64,000 nt of DNA from Capra hircus (GCF_001704415.2 NC_030808.1:136601089-136665088); one strand, 5' to 3'. Positions 49,101-53,280 are shown, counted from the stretch's first letter. A program made the numbers and translations. The notes: generated from the sequence alone by a model not told the origin.

Positions 49101-50251
49101 CCAGGCAAGAATACCAGAGTGGGTTGCCATGCCCTTCTCCAGGGGATCTTCCCAACCCAGGGATCCAACCCACATGTCTTACGTCTGCTGTATTGGCAGG
49201 CAGTTTCTTTACCATTAGCCCCACCTGGGACCCTCTGACTAACATGTCATCTAATCACCATCTATATTTAATGGTGTTGGGGTTAAATATCTGCAGATGC
49301 TTTGATACTATTTACAAAGAAAATAAAAATAACTAACTTACTTTAAAGCCTAATTGAAAGCTAACTGAGGTAATATAGGTACTTTACAGTAGATCTGTGT
49401 ATCAATAAATAGTTTTATGATTACAATTGTCATTTCCCTCAATTATGTTCACTTTTACCCTGAGAGGATGCACCGAGCATTCCTGGACTGTAAATAACTC
49501 ATGAGGGTTCACCCTGGAACAGGAAGGAGGACAGGAGCAGAGCTGGTCAAAGCGGGGCCCAGAGCCAGGCTTAGGCAGGCACTAAGGATGCTTTACCACC
49601 CACACCCATAGGTGTGGCCAGACTGCGGCCATTCCTGCCAGCCAACACATTGTGTCCACACAGTAAGTGCTGAGATCAAGAAGGTACACTAACCACTGGA
49701 CATGATACCACCTTCTCTGTCACACTGGAGATAAGAATCTGGTGCCCCATCAGTTTTTCCTCCATCAATTTTTAATAAGAAAGAACTGAATATATAGTAC
49801 TATGTATTTATATTATATAAAAGTTATATATTCTTCATGGCCTGTGGCTTACCCAAGATGTCTCCTAGCAACTTCTAGTACCTACAGCAAACCAAGAATG
49901 AGATTAAGCCCACTGCACTATGCCATTTAAGATTCCACTCCCAAAGTGAGGACTTTAAAATGACATTTCACAAGCCCTTGGGCTTACTTTTCTTGATTTT
50001 CCCTGTGCAGTTTTTCTTATCACTGTCTTGGTGAGATTTCAAACACTAATAATCTTGGCTTAGAGTTAGAGTGACTGTTGAAGCGTCAGGTTTCTCTATG
50101 ATAAGTCCTGACACTCTGTTCTTTATGTTTTTGCAGGTATGCCCTAACACGGACTTTGCGCATAGCAGATGGGCCTGACGAAGTCCACCTCTCAGCAGTT
50201 GCAAAAATGGAGCTGAGGGACCAAGCCCAAAACCTGAGGGCCAAGATATAG
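4055..50251 (+). CDS. ACAD11: ACAD11, C-terminal half (11 exons, partial gene)
   Basis: Acyl-CoA dehydrogenase family member 11. Coding segments are 4055-4132, 4820-4958, 6839-6946, 11750-11848, 26032-26098, 26732-26817, 28604-28675, 29528-29682, 46560-46676, 48898-49007 and 50137-50251. They sum to 1146 nt, or 381 codons plus TAG, and every junction keeps frame (phases 0,1,1,1,2,1,1,0,0,2) with AG/GT borders. The product reads as the ACAD domain of ACAD11: N-terminal helical part, CMTEPDVASSD FAD/substrate signature, NGRKWWSSG beta domain, [10 protein letters not shown], then the C-terminal helical domain ending LRAKI. Mammalian ACAD11 is about 780 residues, so the window holds roughly residues 400-780. 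The kinase-like (APH) N-terminal half and promoter lie to the left. From family knowledge, ACAD11 is an FAD enzyme acting on long-chain and 4-hydroxy acyl-CoAs, where the kinase half phosphorylates the hydroxyl. No coding break is seen. Identity is from recognition of the protein, not a database search. Confidence 0.96.
4820..4958 (+). CDS. ACAD11: ACAD11 exon b
   Basis: A 139-nt exon that enters in phase 0 and leaves in phase 1. It encodes EMAKAEGLWNLFLPAVSG, then a VDYALIAEETGKCFFAPD segment and FNCQAP. This is the helical N-domain with the conserved L-W-N-L-F-L-P motif of the ACAD10/11 type. The acceptor is CTTGACAG. The donor GTTACA is a weak match to the consensus beyond GT. Confidence 0.94.
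5285..6104 (-). mobile_element. L2-like ancient LINE remnant
   Basis: Contains the familiar L2 phrases around TTGCCTACTATATGCTAAG, CCCTCATGGAGCTGACATTC and GAGCAGAGGAGTGACAAGATG. It is interrupted on the right by the BovB pair at 6108-6662. Family call and orientation are from memory. Confidence 0.6.
6108..6549 (-). mobile_element. BovB 3' end, minus (left half of fold-back)
   Basis: Starts with the BovB 3' terminal TTCAGTTCAG and runs antisense through the C-terminal RT coding region (R-L-R-W-L-D-G-I-T, L-M-R-R-V-D-S-L-E) to a junction at GATGGAC. It is directly joined to a plus-oriented BovB 3' end. Confidence 0.9.
6550..6662 (+). mobile_element. BovB 3' end, plus (right half of fold-back)
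   Basis: Begins at GATGGAC (6550-6556), a heptamer that fits both BovB orientations, and runs to the terminal ACTGAACTGA. It duplicates in inverse the first ~110 bp of the left half. Confidence 0.9.
6673..6714 (+). pseudogene. 5S rRNA 5'-end fragment
   Basis: The phrase GTCTATGGCCATGCCACCCT, followed by GAACAC and a decayed C-C-G-A-T-C-T-C-G-T-C-T-like stretch, matches the first ~42 nt of vertebrate 5S rRNA with several substitutions. Everything after about position 42 is missing. It lies 10 bp after the BovB 3' end. Confidence 0.7.
6839..6946 (+). CDS. ACAD11: ACAD11 exon c
   Basis: A 108-nt exon, phase 1 to 1. It encodes (D)TGNMEVLHLYGSEKQKQQW, then LEPLLQGSITSCFCMT, and the Glu codon of the MTE signature is split across the next intron (ACA G|GTAAGA). 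The exon lies between BovB copies in opposite orientation: a minus copy ending about 290 bp upstream and a plus copy starting about 235 bp downstream. Confidence 0.95.
7182..8202 (+). mobile_element. BovB, 5'-truncated, RT catalytic half
   Basis: About 1.0 kb. One frame (7206-7634) holds L-R-N-L-Y-A-G-Q-E and the RT catalytic box RYADDTT. A frameshift near 7600-7625 in the T-rich FIFLG codons moves into the frame 7570-8184, which carries VMYGCESWTVKKAE and RRSNQSVLKEISPG. It ends in ACTGAACTGAACTGA. The EN domain is absent, so it is not autonomous. Confidence 0.93.
8610..8897 (+). mobile_element. CHR-type tRNA-derived SINE
   Basis: Starts GGGACCTCCCTGGTGGTACA with a tRNA-like head (GTGTGATCCCTGATCC as a B-box-like part). 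It has the long body CACATGCTGCAGAGCAACTA and AGAAGCCACCACAGTGAGAA, and an A-rich tail. This is the cetartiodactyl CHR-1/CHR-2 type. Confidence 0.75.
9210..9490 (+). mobile_element. L1 3' UTR fragment with CA repeat
   Basis: Ruminant L1 3' UTR phrases (ATAGCACAGGGAGCTAATG, AACTAATACAACATTGTAAA), interrupted by a CA-rich microsatellite at 9292-9320. Confidence 0.75.
9512..11403 (+). mobile_element. BovB, 1.9 kb, degenerate
   Basis: Runs from the linker after the endonuclease (IKTIPKK-like) through the RT domain to the 3' ACTGAACTGA. It has in-frame stops (for example at 9899-9901), an altered FIDYAKAF box (10365-10385 reads L for F) and a YADD box at 10677-10688. It is internally deleted near 11180, where the Q-Y-F-G-H region loses about 20 bp. 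Non-functional. Confidence 0.92.
11585..11690 (+). mobile_element. L2 3' fragment
   Basis: TTTATTGAATACCTACTATG and the following GAAAAAGACAAAGATGCCTC resemble the L2 3' consensus. It lies 60 bp before ACAD11 exon d. Confidence 0.55.
11750..11848 (+). CDS. ACAD11: ACAD11 exon d
   Basis: A 99-nt exon, phase 1 to 1. It encodes (E)PDVASSDAANIECSIQRD and ends INGRKWWSSG, so it holds the end of the ACAD signature-1 region (M-T-E-P-x-x-A-S-S-D) and the beta-domain KWW motif that lies against FAD. The donor GTGAGT is optimal. A BovB 3' fragment (11987-12377) starts 138 bp downstream. Confidence 0.95.
11987..12377 (+). mobile_element. BovB 3' fragment with clean TSD
   Basis: Encodes remnants of the RT C-terminus (FPWTARRSSQSILKQISPG). 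It is bounded by the exact duplication ATAAAAGGAA at 11977-11986 and 12378-12387. Confidence 0.92.
12388..12880. other. Unassigned AT-rich intron
   Basis: Nothing recognisable; may include distal ACKR4 3' UTR on the minus strand. Confidence 0.4.
12881..13069. repeat. Two-copy tandem duplication (~95 bp)
   Basis: Unit 1 is 12881-12972 and unit 2 is 12973-13069. Both begin GCCAGAAA and share TTTTATGAAATCACTTACAC and ACAGGAAAAAGAAAAAG. They differ by T-tract length and a few substitutions. It lies 3' of ACKR4. Confidence 0.9.
13285..13290 (-). terminator. Candidate ACKR4 poly(A) signal
   Basis: TTTATT on the plus strand, which is AATAAA on the minus strand, about 195 nt past the ACKR4 stop. 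Further T-rich stretches near 12890-12990 would allow a longer 3' UTR. Confidence 0.35.
13485..14537 (-). CDS. ACKR4: ACKR4 atypical chemokine receptor 4 (CCRL1/PPR1)
   Basis: A complete 350-codon intronless reading frame starting MALEYNQSTDYYYEEN and ending EPTSTFSI. It is the seven-transmembrane decoy receptor that binds CCL19, CCL21 and CCL25 and scavenges them through arrestin-linked internalisation rather than G-protein signalling. Visible features: three N-terminal glycosylation sequons (N6, N16, N19); a sulfation-like DYYY at 10-13; TM1 G-N at 58-59; TM2 LAVAD at 83-87; disulfide Cys112 and Cys184; DRYWAVT at 136-142 in place of the canonical DRYLAIV; TM6 TQLPYN; NPVLY at 299-303; and a Ser/Thr-rich tail. 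The length equals the family norm. The ATG context (GGAACCATGG) is strong, and a splice acceptor lies 9 nt upstream. The gene is antisense inside an ACAD11 intron, the arrangement known in other mammals. Confidence 0.97.
   Translation of the reverse strand: MALEYNQSTDYYYEENETNDTHDYSQYEVICIKEEVRKFAKVFLPAFFTIAFIIGLAGNSTVVAIYAYYKKRRTKTDVYILNLAVADLLLLFTLPFWAVNAVHGWVLGKIMCKVTSALYTVNFVSGMQFLACISTDRYWAVTKAPSQLGVGKPCWVICFCVWVAAILLSIPQLVFYTVNHKARCIPIFPYHLGTSMKASIQILEICIGFVIPFLIMAVCYFITAKTLIKMPNIKKSQPLKVLLTVVIVFIITQLPYNIVKFCQAIDIIYSLITDCDMSKRMDVAIQITESIALFHSCLNPVLYVFMGTSFKNYIMKVAKKYGSWRRQRQNVEEIPFESEDATEPTSTFSI
14546..14566 (-). promoter_or_regulatory. ACKR4: ACKR4 coding-exon splice acceptor
   Basis: On the minus strand a pyrimidine-rich tract (ATTCTTTTTGCCATTTAG) ends in AG at 14548-14547, followed by 9 nt and the start ATG. 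This implies that the coding exon begins at 14546 and that a non-coding 5' exon, and so the promoter, lies further right. I could not place that exon. Confidence 0.6.
14567..15089. other. Unassigned AT-rich intron
   Basis: ACKR4 5' intron overlapping the ACAD11 intron. A very AT-rich block at 14880-14960 is made of TAAAT-type words. No exon was recognised. Confidence 0.4.
15090..15865 (+). mobile_element. L2-like ancient LINE remnant
   Basis: Phrases such as CTCAAATTTCACTTTTCTAG, GTGCCTGGTACACTCTAGG and CAGCAAATATTT are typical of mammalian L2 3' regions. The two frames around 15368-15566 have no known similarity and are treated as chance. Confidence 0.5.
15866..18198. other. Unassigned intron; possible site of ACKR4 5' exon
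   Basis: No repeat or exon could be named. The stretch near 16980-17060 is somewhat richer in C and G than its surroundings. The ACKR4 non-coding first exon must lie to the right of 14567, but nothing here identifies it. Confidence 0.3.
18209..18967 (+). mobile_element. Bov-tA SINE split by a solo LTR
   Basis: The SINE head is 18209-18226 and the remainder 18774-18967. The perfect 10-bp duplication CCCTCTCTAG at 18199-18208 and 18968-18977 bounds the whole, so the SINE inserted first and the LTR later. Confidence 0.92.
18227..18773 (-). mobile_element. Solo LTR of an endogenous retrovirus (class I-like)
   Basis: 547 bp with TG...CA termini on both strands, flanked by the 4-bp duplication GCTC (18223-18226 and 18774-18777), as expected of retroviral integration followed by LTR-LTR recombination. 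On the minus strand it has a TATAAAAG box (18369-18362) and an AATAAA signal (18297-18292) about 65 bp from the 3' end TTACAACA. No internal viral genes are present. The 4-bp duplication suggests a gamma-type ERV; the family name is not known to me. Confidence 0.88.
19085..19365 (+). mobile_element. L2 3' region
   Basis: CAGCCTCCATGCTGTTTTG, TATCTGCCTGGAATGTGCTT, TCATGTCTTTCAAGTCTTTG and CACCTCCTCATTGAGGCAAC follow the L2 3' order. Confidence 0.65.
19375..19735 (+). mobile_element. L1 3' UTR remnant
   Basis: Phrases like TTGCCAGATGGGAGGAGG and CAATTGTACTTTGAAAACAA with an A-rich end resemble older L1 3' UTRs. Confidence 0.55.
19850..19976 (-). mobile_element. CHR-like SINE fragment with G-run
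   Basis: CATGGCTTGTGGGATCTTGG and CCACTGGATCACCAGAGAAG are the antisense tRNA-like head and body of a cetartiodactyl SINE. A run of 10 G precedes it at 19848-19857. Confidence 0.65.
20010..20077. repeat. 34-bp exact-spaced tandem duplication
   Basis: Units 20010-20043 and 20044-20077 read TGTTATGCCAAACT(C/G)CC... with one mismatch in 34. Confidence 0.95.
20335..20850 (-). mobile_element. Old L1 ORF2/3' fragment split by SINE
   Basis: Antisense L1 phrases (a TGTTGATGGATATTGATT region, then TACTCTCACCAATAATGTA) flank a Bov-tA at 20452-20671. Confidence 0.55.
20452..20671 (-). mobile_element. Bov-tA SINE
   Basis: A full-length-looking antisense SINE running from the CATGCTAAGTCACTTCAGTC tail to the CTTTACCACTAGC head. 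Confidence 0.88.
21010..21655 (-). mobile_element. Bov-tA SINE split by a BovB 3' end
   Basis: SINE parts 21010-21186 and 21637-21655 are rejoined across the duplicated GCCACCAG (21179-21186 and 21637-21644). Confidence 0.9.
21187..21636 (-). mobile_element. BovB 3' fragment in SINE
   Basis: It starts TTCAGTTCAGTTCAGTCGCT and runs antisense to GACGGACCTTTGTTG, bounded by the perfect 8-bp TSD GCCACCAG. It has few differences from the BovB consensus as I recall it, so it is relatively young. Confidence 0.93.
21720..21812 (-). mobile_element. CHR-like SINE remnant
   Basis: TTTTTGGCCACACACAAGG, GGATTGAACCTGGGCC and the following words are a tRNA-type SINE in antisense, truncated. Confidence 0.5.
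22122..22317 (-). mobile_element. Bov-tA SINE
   Basis: Antisense, from GAAGTGAAAATTGCTCATTC to CCACAAGGGAAGCCCAC, preceded by a T tract. Confidence 0.88.
22405..22565 (+). mobile_element. Bov-tA SINE, 5'-truncated
   Basis: Runs from AATCTGCCTGCAATGTGGGA to the GACACGACTTAGTGATTCAC tail and TTTCACTTTTC. Confidence 0.85.
22566..25642. other. Unassigned AT-rich intron
   Basis: A 3-kb stretch without recent BovB or SINE insertions. I recognise no exon, RNA gene or named repeat. Frames of 60-80 codons here show no protein-like composition. Confidence 0.4.
25643..25692. repeat. 27-bp tandem duplication
   Basis: GAGGAAATTCGCTAGAAGAA recurs exactly at 25643 and 25670. It lies about 340 bp before ACAD11 exon e. 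Confidence 0.95.
26032..26098 (+). CDS. ACAD11: ACAD11 exon e
   Basis: A 67-nt exon, phase 1 to 2. It encodes (G)AGNPKCKIAIVMGRINSN followed by SETR, a beta-strand of the ACAD middle domain. The acceptor is TGATTTTAG and the donor GTAATA. It follows the 14.2-kb intron that contains ACKR4. Confidence 0.94.
26732..26817 (+). CDS. ACAD11: ACAD11 exon f
   Basis: An 86-nt exon, phase 2 to 1. It encodes (R)HKQHSMILVPINTPGVEI then IRPLTVFGYL, the beta-domain segment that precedes the flexible loop before the C-terminal helices. The donor GTAAGT is perfect. Confidence 0.95.
27335..27455 (+). mobile_element. Bov-tA 3' half
   Basis: Runs from CAACCCACTGCAGTATGCTT through GGTCGCAAAGAGTCAGATAT to a CA-rich tail. 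Confidence 0.8.
27456..27560 (+). mobile_element. L2 fragment
   Basis: CACTGTTACAGGTGCTCAGA and CTGCCCTTGTGGAGCTTAC are L2 3' words. The SINE at 27335 inserted into this L2, since the TTTGTTGAGTACTCA part precedes it. Confidence 0.6.
28604..28675 (+). CDS. ACAD11: ACAD11 exon g
   Basis: A 72-nt exon, phase 1 to 1. It encodes (D)NFHGGHFEIHFNQVRVPA then TNLIL. The V-R-V-P-A-x-N-x-I-L block is the typical ACAD hinge from the beta domain to the C-terminal helical domain. The acceptor is CTATTTTATAG and the donor GTGAGA. Confidence 0.95.
29528..29682 (+). CDS. ACAD11: ACAD11 exon h
   Basis: A 155-nt exon, phase 1 to 0. It encodes [20 protein letters not shown], then CMRTIGLAERALQIMCERA and [18 protein letters not shown] is the ACAD helix carrying an FAD-contacting Arg. 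The acceptor is CTTTTTCACAG and the donor GTAAGA. A very long intron (16.9 kb) follows. Confidence 0.96.
29826..30265 (+). mobile_element. L1 3' UTR, ruminant type
   Basis: TGGATGGACCTAGAGACTGT, TTGGGATTAACATATATACA, AACTAATACAACATTGTAAA and CCAATAAAAATTAAT occur in the L1 3' UTR order, with a TA microsatellite at 30170-30184. Confidence 0.85.
30266..31889. other. Unassigned intron
   Basis: I find no named repeat, exon or RNA. Minus-strand frames at 30339-30548 and 31175-31471 look like chance. Confidence 0.4.
31890..34575 (+). mobile_element. BovB, ~2.5 kb, with RT-core deletion and nested SINE
   Basis: Starts in the endonuclease (QIEVVKQEMARVNVDILGSS) with EN motifs I-I-G-D-W-N near 32325 and S-D-H-E-L-L near 32610. 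A stop lies at 32254. At about 33819 the phrase G-T-R-D-Q-I-A jumps straight to E-S-E-E-E-L-K-S-L, deleting the FIDYAKAF and YADD reverse-transcriptase boxes. The 3' part (34070-34575) is well preserved to ACTGAACTGAACTGA. Confidence 0.93.
33458..33666 (-). mobile_element. Bov-tA SINE inside BovB
   Basis: Antisense, from GTGAAGTGAAGTTGCTTATT to CCACCAGAGAAGCCC, bounded by the exact duplication TGCTCAAA (33450-33457 and 33667-33674). Confidence 0.93.
34677..35606 (-). mobile_element. BovB, 0.93 kb, minus
   Basis: Antisense BovB from the 3' TTCAGTTCAGTTCAG to the RT palm. It is bounded by ACCTAGTTTGAT / ACCTAGTTGGAT (34665-34676 and 35607-35618). The catalytic box reads YADN instead of YADD (about 35434-35450), so it is dead even if complete. 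It lies only about 100 bp from an opposite-strand BovB 3' end. Confidence 0.92.
35690..36140 (+). mobile_element. Ancient MER-type repeat, copy 1
   Basis: Contains AAGTAAAAAGAAACAGATGA, TTTATTTAATCCAATATATC and TCATTTCAACATGAAATCAA, repeated in diverged form at 57430-58560. It is an old mammalian interspersed repeat whose family name I am not sure of. A CTG-bearing SINE interrupts it. Confidence 0.6.
35751..35887 (-). mobile_element. Bov-tA variant with CTG repeat end
   Basis: Starts with (CTG)5, then AAGTTGCTTCAGTCATATCC and ATAGATGGCAGCCCACCAGG, and stops early at CCATTTCCTTCTCC. It is the same truncated form as 44787-44922. Confidence 0.8.
36213..37672 (-). mobile_element. Older BovB, 1.46 kb, minus
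   Basis: Antisense from GTTGTTGTTCAGTTGCCAAG (3' end with a GTT-type tail) to the K-A-S-G-G-D-G-I-P region near 37640. The catalytic box reads S-Y-A-D-D. Many indels; older than the copies with TTCAG tails. Confidence 0.85.
37680..41080 (-). mobile_element. Ancient L1, minus, 5' UTR to mid-ORF2
   Basis: Antisense old L1 in consistent order: ORF2 endonuclease region (about 37750-38900), an ORF1-like region, then the 5' UTR (39560-40720) with TTTGGGAAGTTTTCAGCCAT and GGTAGAAGTCCAGGTTCCC. Heavily decayed, no coding potential. A short plus BovB/SINE tail lies at 39511-39555. Confidence 0.7.
39511..39555 (+). mobile_element. BovB/SINE 3'-tail scrap
   Basis: AAGTCGGACACAACTGAGTG with the sequence GACTGAACAACAA; only the 3' end survives. 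Confidence 0.65.
41321..43573 (-). mobile_element. BovB, 2.25 kb, minus, inside L1
   Basis: Antisense from a GTT-repeat 3' tail to the endonuclease. It is bounded by the exact 11-bp duplication GAATATGAAAT (41310-41320 and 43574-43584). The RT box reads YADE (about 42081-42099), so the second catalytic Asp is lost. Confidence 0.95.
44402..44605 (-). mobile_element. Bov-tA SINE in L1
   Basis: GCATGCTAAGTCACTTCAGT to TTCTTTACCACTAGC, interrupting the L1 phrase CTATATACT...AGCAGTGAACATTTGG. Confidence 0.85.
44787..44922 (-). mobile_element. CTG-repeat Bov-tA variant in L1
   Basis: (GCT)n followed by AACTCGCTTCAGTTGTATCC and a body stopping at CCATTGCCTTCTCCA. It is bounded by the exact 12-bp duplication ACATCAGCAACT (44775-44786 and 44923-44934). 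Confidence 0.93.
45451..45948 (+). mobile_element. BovB 3' end in L1
   Basis: Plus-oriented, from AAACCTAGACAGCATATTAA to an AAC-type tail, bounded by the exact 11-bp duplication ATAATAACTGA (45440-45450 and 45949-45959). Confidence 0.94.
46146..46559. other. Unassigned intron before exon i
   Basis: No recognisable repeat. The last 60 bp form a pyrimidine-rich acceptor region. Confidence 0.4.
46560..46676 (+). CDS. ACAD11: ACAD11 exon i
   Basis: A 117-nt, 39-codon exon, phase 0 to 0. It encodes EVVAHWIAESRIAIEEIRLL then TLKAAHSIDTLGSAGAKKE, long helices of the C-terminal ACAD domain. The acceptor is a pyrimidine-rich tract ending CCCCTCCAG; the donor is GTGAGA. Confidence 0.95.
47179..48536 (+). 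mobile_element. L1 with 5' inversion (twin priming)
   Basis: 47179 to about 47938 is antisense L1 ORF2 C-terminal sequence (MPYTKINSKWIKDLNVRPE ... LFIAALFTLARTWK). From about 47950 on it is sense (TIAKTWKQPRCPLTDEWIKE, 3' UTR, A-rich tail). The perfect 13-bp duplication AAAATCAATGACA (47166-47178 and 48537-48549) bounds the whole. Confidence 0.96.
48898..49007 (+). CDS. ACAD11: ACAD11 exon j (donor next to SINE)
   Basis: A 110-nt exon, phase 0 to 2. It encodes IAMIKVAAPRAVCKIIDRAI, then QVCGAAGISQDYPLAN and a split Met codon. The C-G-x-x-G turn binds FAD. Here it reads CGAAG, where most ACADs, and the human ACAD11 sequence as I recall it, have GG. The donor AT|GTGAGT is optimal, but positions from +3 on adjoin a SINE whose target-site duplication copies the last 16 exon bases plus GT (48992-49009 versus 49230-49247). 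Confidence 0.95.
49010..49229 (-). mobile_element. Bov-tA SINE at the exon j splice donor
   Basis: Antisense SINE from its 3' tail (TTCTGTGTGCTAAGTAG) to its head (TTTACCATTAGCCCCACC). The 18-bp duplication ACCCTCTGGCTAACATGT (48992-49009) / ACCCTCTGACTAACATGT (49230-49247) overlaps the end of ACAD11 exon j and its GT. Confidence 0.93.
49248..50136. other. Unassigned last intron
   Basis: The stretch 49460-49760 is GC-richer than its surroundings and I do not recognise it. The rest is AT-rich. Confidence 0.4.
50137..50251 (+). CDS. ACAD11: ACAD11 terminal coding exon
   Basis: The coding part of the last exon, entering in phase 2. It encodes (M)YALTRTLRIADGPDEVHL, then SAVAKMELRDQ and ...LRAKI, with stop TAG at 50249-50251. 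By family alignment the A-D-G-P-D-E-V stretch corresponds to the ACAD catalytic loop; assigning the catalytic base is inference. The C-terminal AKI is at best a weak PTS1-like ending. ACAD11 is reported as largely peroxisomal, but the signal is not obvious here. Confidence 0.95.
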
Positions 50252-50599
50252 GAGATGACACGACCTCACCTTGATACACACTTCATCAGTGCCAGCATTT
50301 GAATATTTTTCCACTTTTGCAACAGCTTGAGCACAGGATTAATTACTCTCTTTGGTAAAAATTTGAGCATCTGTTTTAATCAATGGCTTTTATCATTTCA
50401 AGGATCACACTTGAAATTTTATAATCTCAAGGGTTTAAGTGAAAAAGGAAATTTTATAGCTTCAGTCTAACACCTAAATGTATATAACATTTAGTTTTTA
50501 AACACACTACTTGTAAAGAAATCATGAAGTAGACTGGAGAACTAAATCATGAGCATACAAATATTTTTACTTTTTTACTTTCAGGAATTGTTCCATTTA

Positions 50600-50616
50600 A
50601 ATAAATATTAAATAAA
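50600..50616 (+). terminator. Tandem poly(A) signals, ACAD11 proximal
   Basis: Two AATAAA hexamers, at 50600-50605 and 50611-50616, lie about 350 nt after the ACAD11 stop, with TTTGT-rich sequence 15-20 nt downstream. This is the most likely main cleavage site. Confidence 0.55.
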
Positions 50617-51806
50617 TATTTAATCACTACTTTGTAAAAATATAGTGGGATCTCCTTTTGGTCATTGGTTTTAGGGGTTGGTTTAACACTGTGTGGTATT
50701 GTTTGCATTGAAGGAGACATGACTGATTGGGTCATTTTAGAGTTTATATTGTTATAAGTCTCTTCATAATTCAGCAGGAAGCCTTTATCCATAAAATCTG
50801 ATTATGGTTGAAAGTTTACTAGAAGACATGCATCTTATGAGAAAATGAAATTAAGAAAAATTTTAATTATATGTATAAAATATTGATGTGAACAATGGAT
50901 GTTTTAACCTATAAGAAAGTTATATAGTTTTGAGAGGAGATTAAAAACAATCTGCTCTGAACACTATTTTGTTAAAAGCAATACCCTAAGCCAACATCCT
51001 TGTGGCCTGTTAAATCAGTGCTGCCAGAACTACAGCCCTGGACCACTTGTGAATCTTGAGCACCTGAATTATATGGTCAGCATAACTTAGGAACTGAATT
51101 TCTGATTTTTAAAAATTTTAATTGATTTAGATTCTCAGTTCAGTTACTGGAAAACTTTTAAGTATGCTCAGAATAACTTGGGTATGTTAATTGTCTTTGG
51201 CAAATGTAAATTTTTTGAAGTCTAAATGCAAGTATTTTGAATGAAAATTTAGCATCCAAATTAAGAAAGTACAAAATATACACCAGATTTTGAAAACTTA
51301 GTACAAAAAAAATAAATGTTTCGTTAATACATTTTAATATTGATTACATGTTGAAATGTTAATATTTTTGATATACTGAATTAAATAAAATATATTATTT
51401 AAATTAATTTTACCTGTTTCTTGTTACATTTTTAGTTTGCCATTAGAATCAGTTCAGTTCAGTTCAGTTACCAACAAATTTTTTTAATTTTCAAATGAAA
51501 ATATTTTGAATTCAAAAAGCTTTAAAACTGTACATGAATTTATTGATGTGCATAAATTATTTCAGTCATTATTTAAATATTTTCTTGGAGTGGGAGTGGG
51601 TACCCAGCATTTGACAAAGGCCCGGGTTCTGAGTCTTGTATATCATGTGGGCTTTGTAAACATTTGCCTTTGAGCCTTAACCTCGCGGTATCTCATATTT
51701 CCTTCTGTATGTTGGGATTAACTTTTAAACTTAGAGGACCTTTATCTACTGAGGGCTTGTGTGATAATCACTGAAGCTGTATAAGAATACTTTGATACTT
51801 CTGAAC

Positions 51807-51812
51807 AATAAA
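51807..51812 (+). terminator. Candidate distal poly(A) signal
   Basis: AATAAA followed about 20 nt later by a CCTTTTTTAGG tract. It is a possible distal ACAD11 poly(A) site, supported only by the hexamer and T-rich downstream context. Confidence 0.3.
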
Positions 51813-51830
51813 GCCTTCTATAAGGCATCC

Positions 51831-52691
51831 TTTTTTAGGTAGATAAAATCTTATAACCCAAGCTATTCAGTCTTATTACTAGTTTTAAAAATTGCAACTT
51901 AGAAGAAATCAAGATTGTTTCTGACCAATTAGGATTAAAAGTTGTATCTGGTAATTGTAATTTTGTGATAATTTTTTCCTCCTTGAGAAAAACTGGCTGA
52001 ATTGGTGGTTGACTTATTTCAATTGATCTGTTTCTGTCTGTCATATACACAGCTGTCCTCTCCCCATGTGATCCATATCACCTCTCTCACCTACCTTTAA
52101 TTTATTCAGATAAAATCATATTAAAAAACATAGTAAAGATTGTTGAAAGAAAAAACTCCAGTCAACAAAGACTAAAGTAAGATCAAGGGCCCTTTCCCTT
52201 AATCAGTGAGTGAATGACTGACTGTAAACACAGGAGCGACAGGTCCCTTTCCAGGGTCTCCCCCGGCTGTCACTGCAAGTCACTCTGAGCAGTCCACCCA
52301 GGACAGTCAGCCAGGTTTCCCAGTCATTTGAGCCCTCACAGGTTTAAAATGAGAAGTCGTCCTTCAGGTAACCTCACATAGGAAGGTAGGAAGAGGGAGA
52401 GCTCACCAGTTAGTGGGCAGCAGCAGGGAAGGAGGGGAAGCGGCTGCCCAACTGGAAGTCACCATAAGGCTTTACACGAAAGTGGCCACAGAAGGCATGG
52501 CTTGTCCAGGGAGTAGCCAAGTAAGGATCTCCAGGAGTTGATGGTTTAACCTTTGAGAACACACAAGAGAAAGTTCAGGTAATCGTGGAGGAGCTGAATT
52601 TCTCATCAGCCTGTTTGTAAGGCTTCCCCCAGGCCCGTGTCTCCCCAGCTCTGCCCACAACTCTGGTCTGCTTGCATCTCATAGGCCTGTC
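51831..52691. other. Unassigned intergenic
   Basis: The 52170-52690 part is GC-richer and unassigned. No gene was found on either strand. Confidence 0.4.
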
Positions 52692-53280
52692 CTGTTCAGT
52701 CACTCAGTCATGTACGACTCTGTGCAGCTTCATGGACTGCAGCACACTAGGCTTCCCTGTCCTTCACTGTCTCTGGAGTTTGCTTGAACTCATGTCCATT
52801 TAGTCAGTGACGCAAACCAACCATCTCATCCTCTGCCGCCCCCTTCTCCTCCTGCCCTCAATCTTTCCCAGCATCAGGGTCCTTTCCAGTGAGATGGATT
52901 TTCCATCAGGTGGCCAAAGCATTGGAGTTTCAGCTTCAGCTTCAGTCCTTCCGATGAATATTCAGGGTTGATTTCGTTAAGGATTGACTGGTTTGATCTT
53001 GCCGTCCAAGGAACTCTCAAGAGTCCTCTCCAGCACCACAGTTCAAAAGCATCAGTTCTTCAGTGCTCAGACTTCTTTATGGTCCAACTCACATCCATAC
53101 CTGAAAAACCATAGATTTGACTATACAGACCTTTGTTGGCAAAGTAACATCTCTGCTTTTCAACACACTGTCTAGGTTTGTCATAGCTTTTCTTCCAAGG
53201 AGCAAGCGTCTTTTAATTTCATGGCTGCAGTCACCATCCCCAGTGATTTTGGAGCCCAAGAAAATAAGGTCTGTCACAAA
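52692..53280 (-). mobile_element. BovB 3' fragment, minus
   Basis: Antisense from CTGTTCAGTCACTCAGTCAT to the F-I-F-L-G-S-K-I-T region (TTTTGGAGCCCAAGAAAATA). Confidence 0.88.

Larger units (their letters stand above)
50252..51830 (+). other. ACAD11: ACAD11 3' UTR (extent uncertain)
   Basis: Non-coding AT-rich sequence after the stop codon, with no splice structure. A transcript using the first poly(A) signals would have a 3' UTR of about 380 nt. Later AATAAA hexamers near 51384 and 51807 could give longer forms. A short BovB-tail scrap (repeated TTCAG) lies near 51450-51470. cDNA would be needed to choose. Confidence 0.5.

Noticed and set aside
49460..49760. GC-richer patch in the last intron as an unannotated exon
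   Set aside because: The coding exons on either side already join in frame with no missing residues, and no repeat or protein was recognised.
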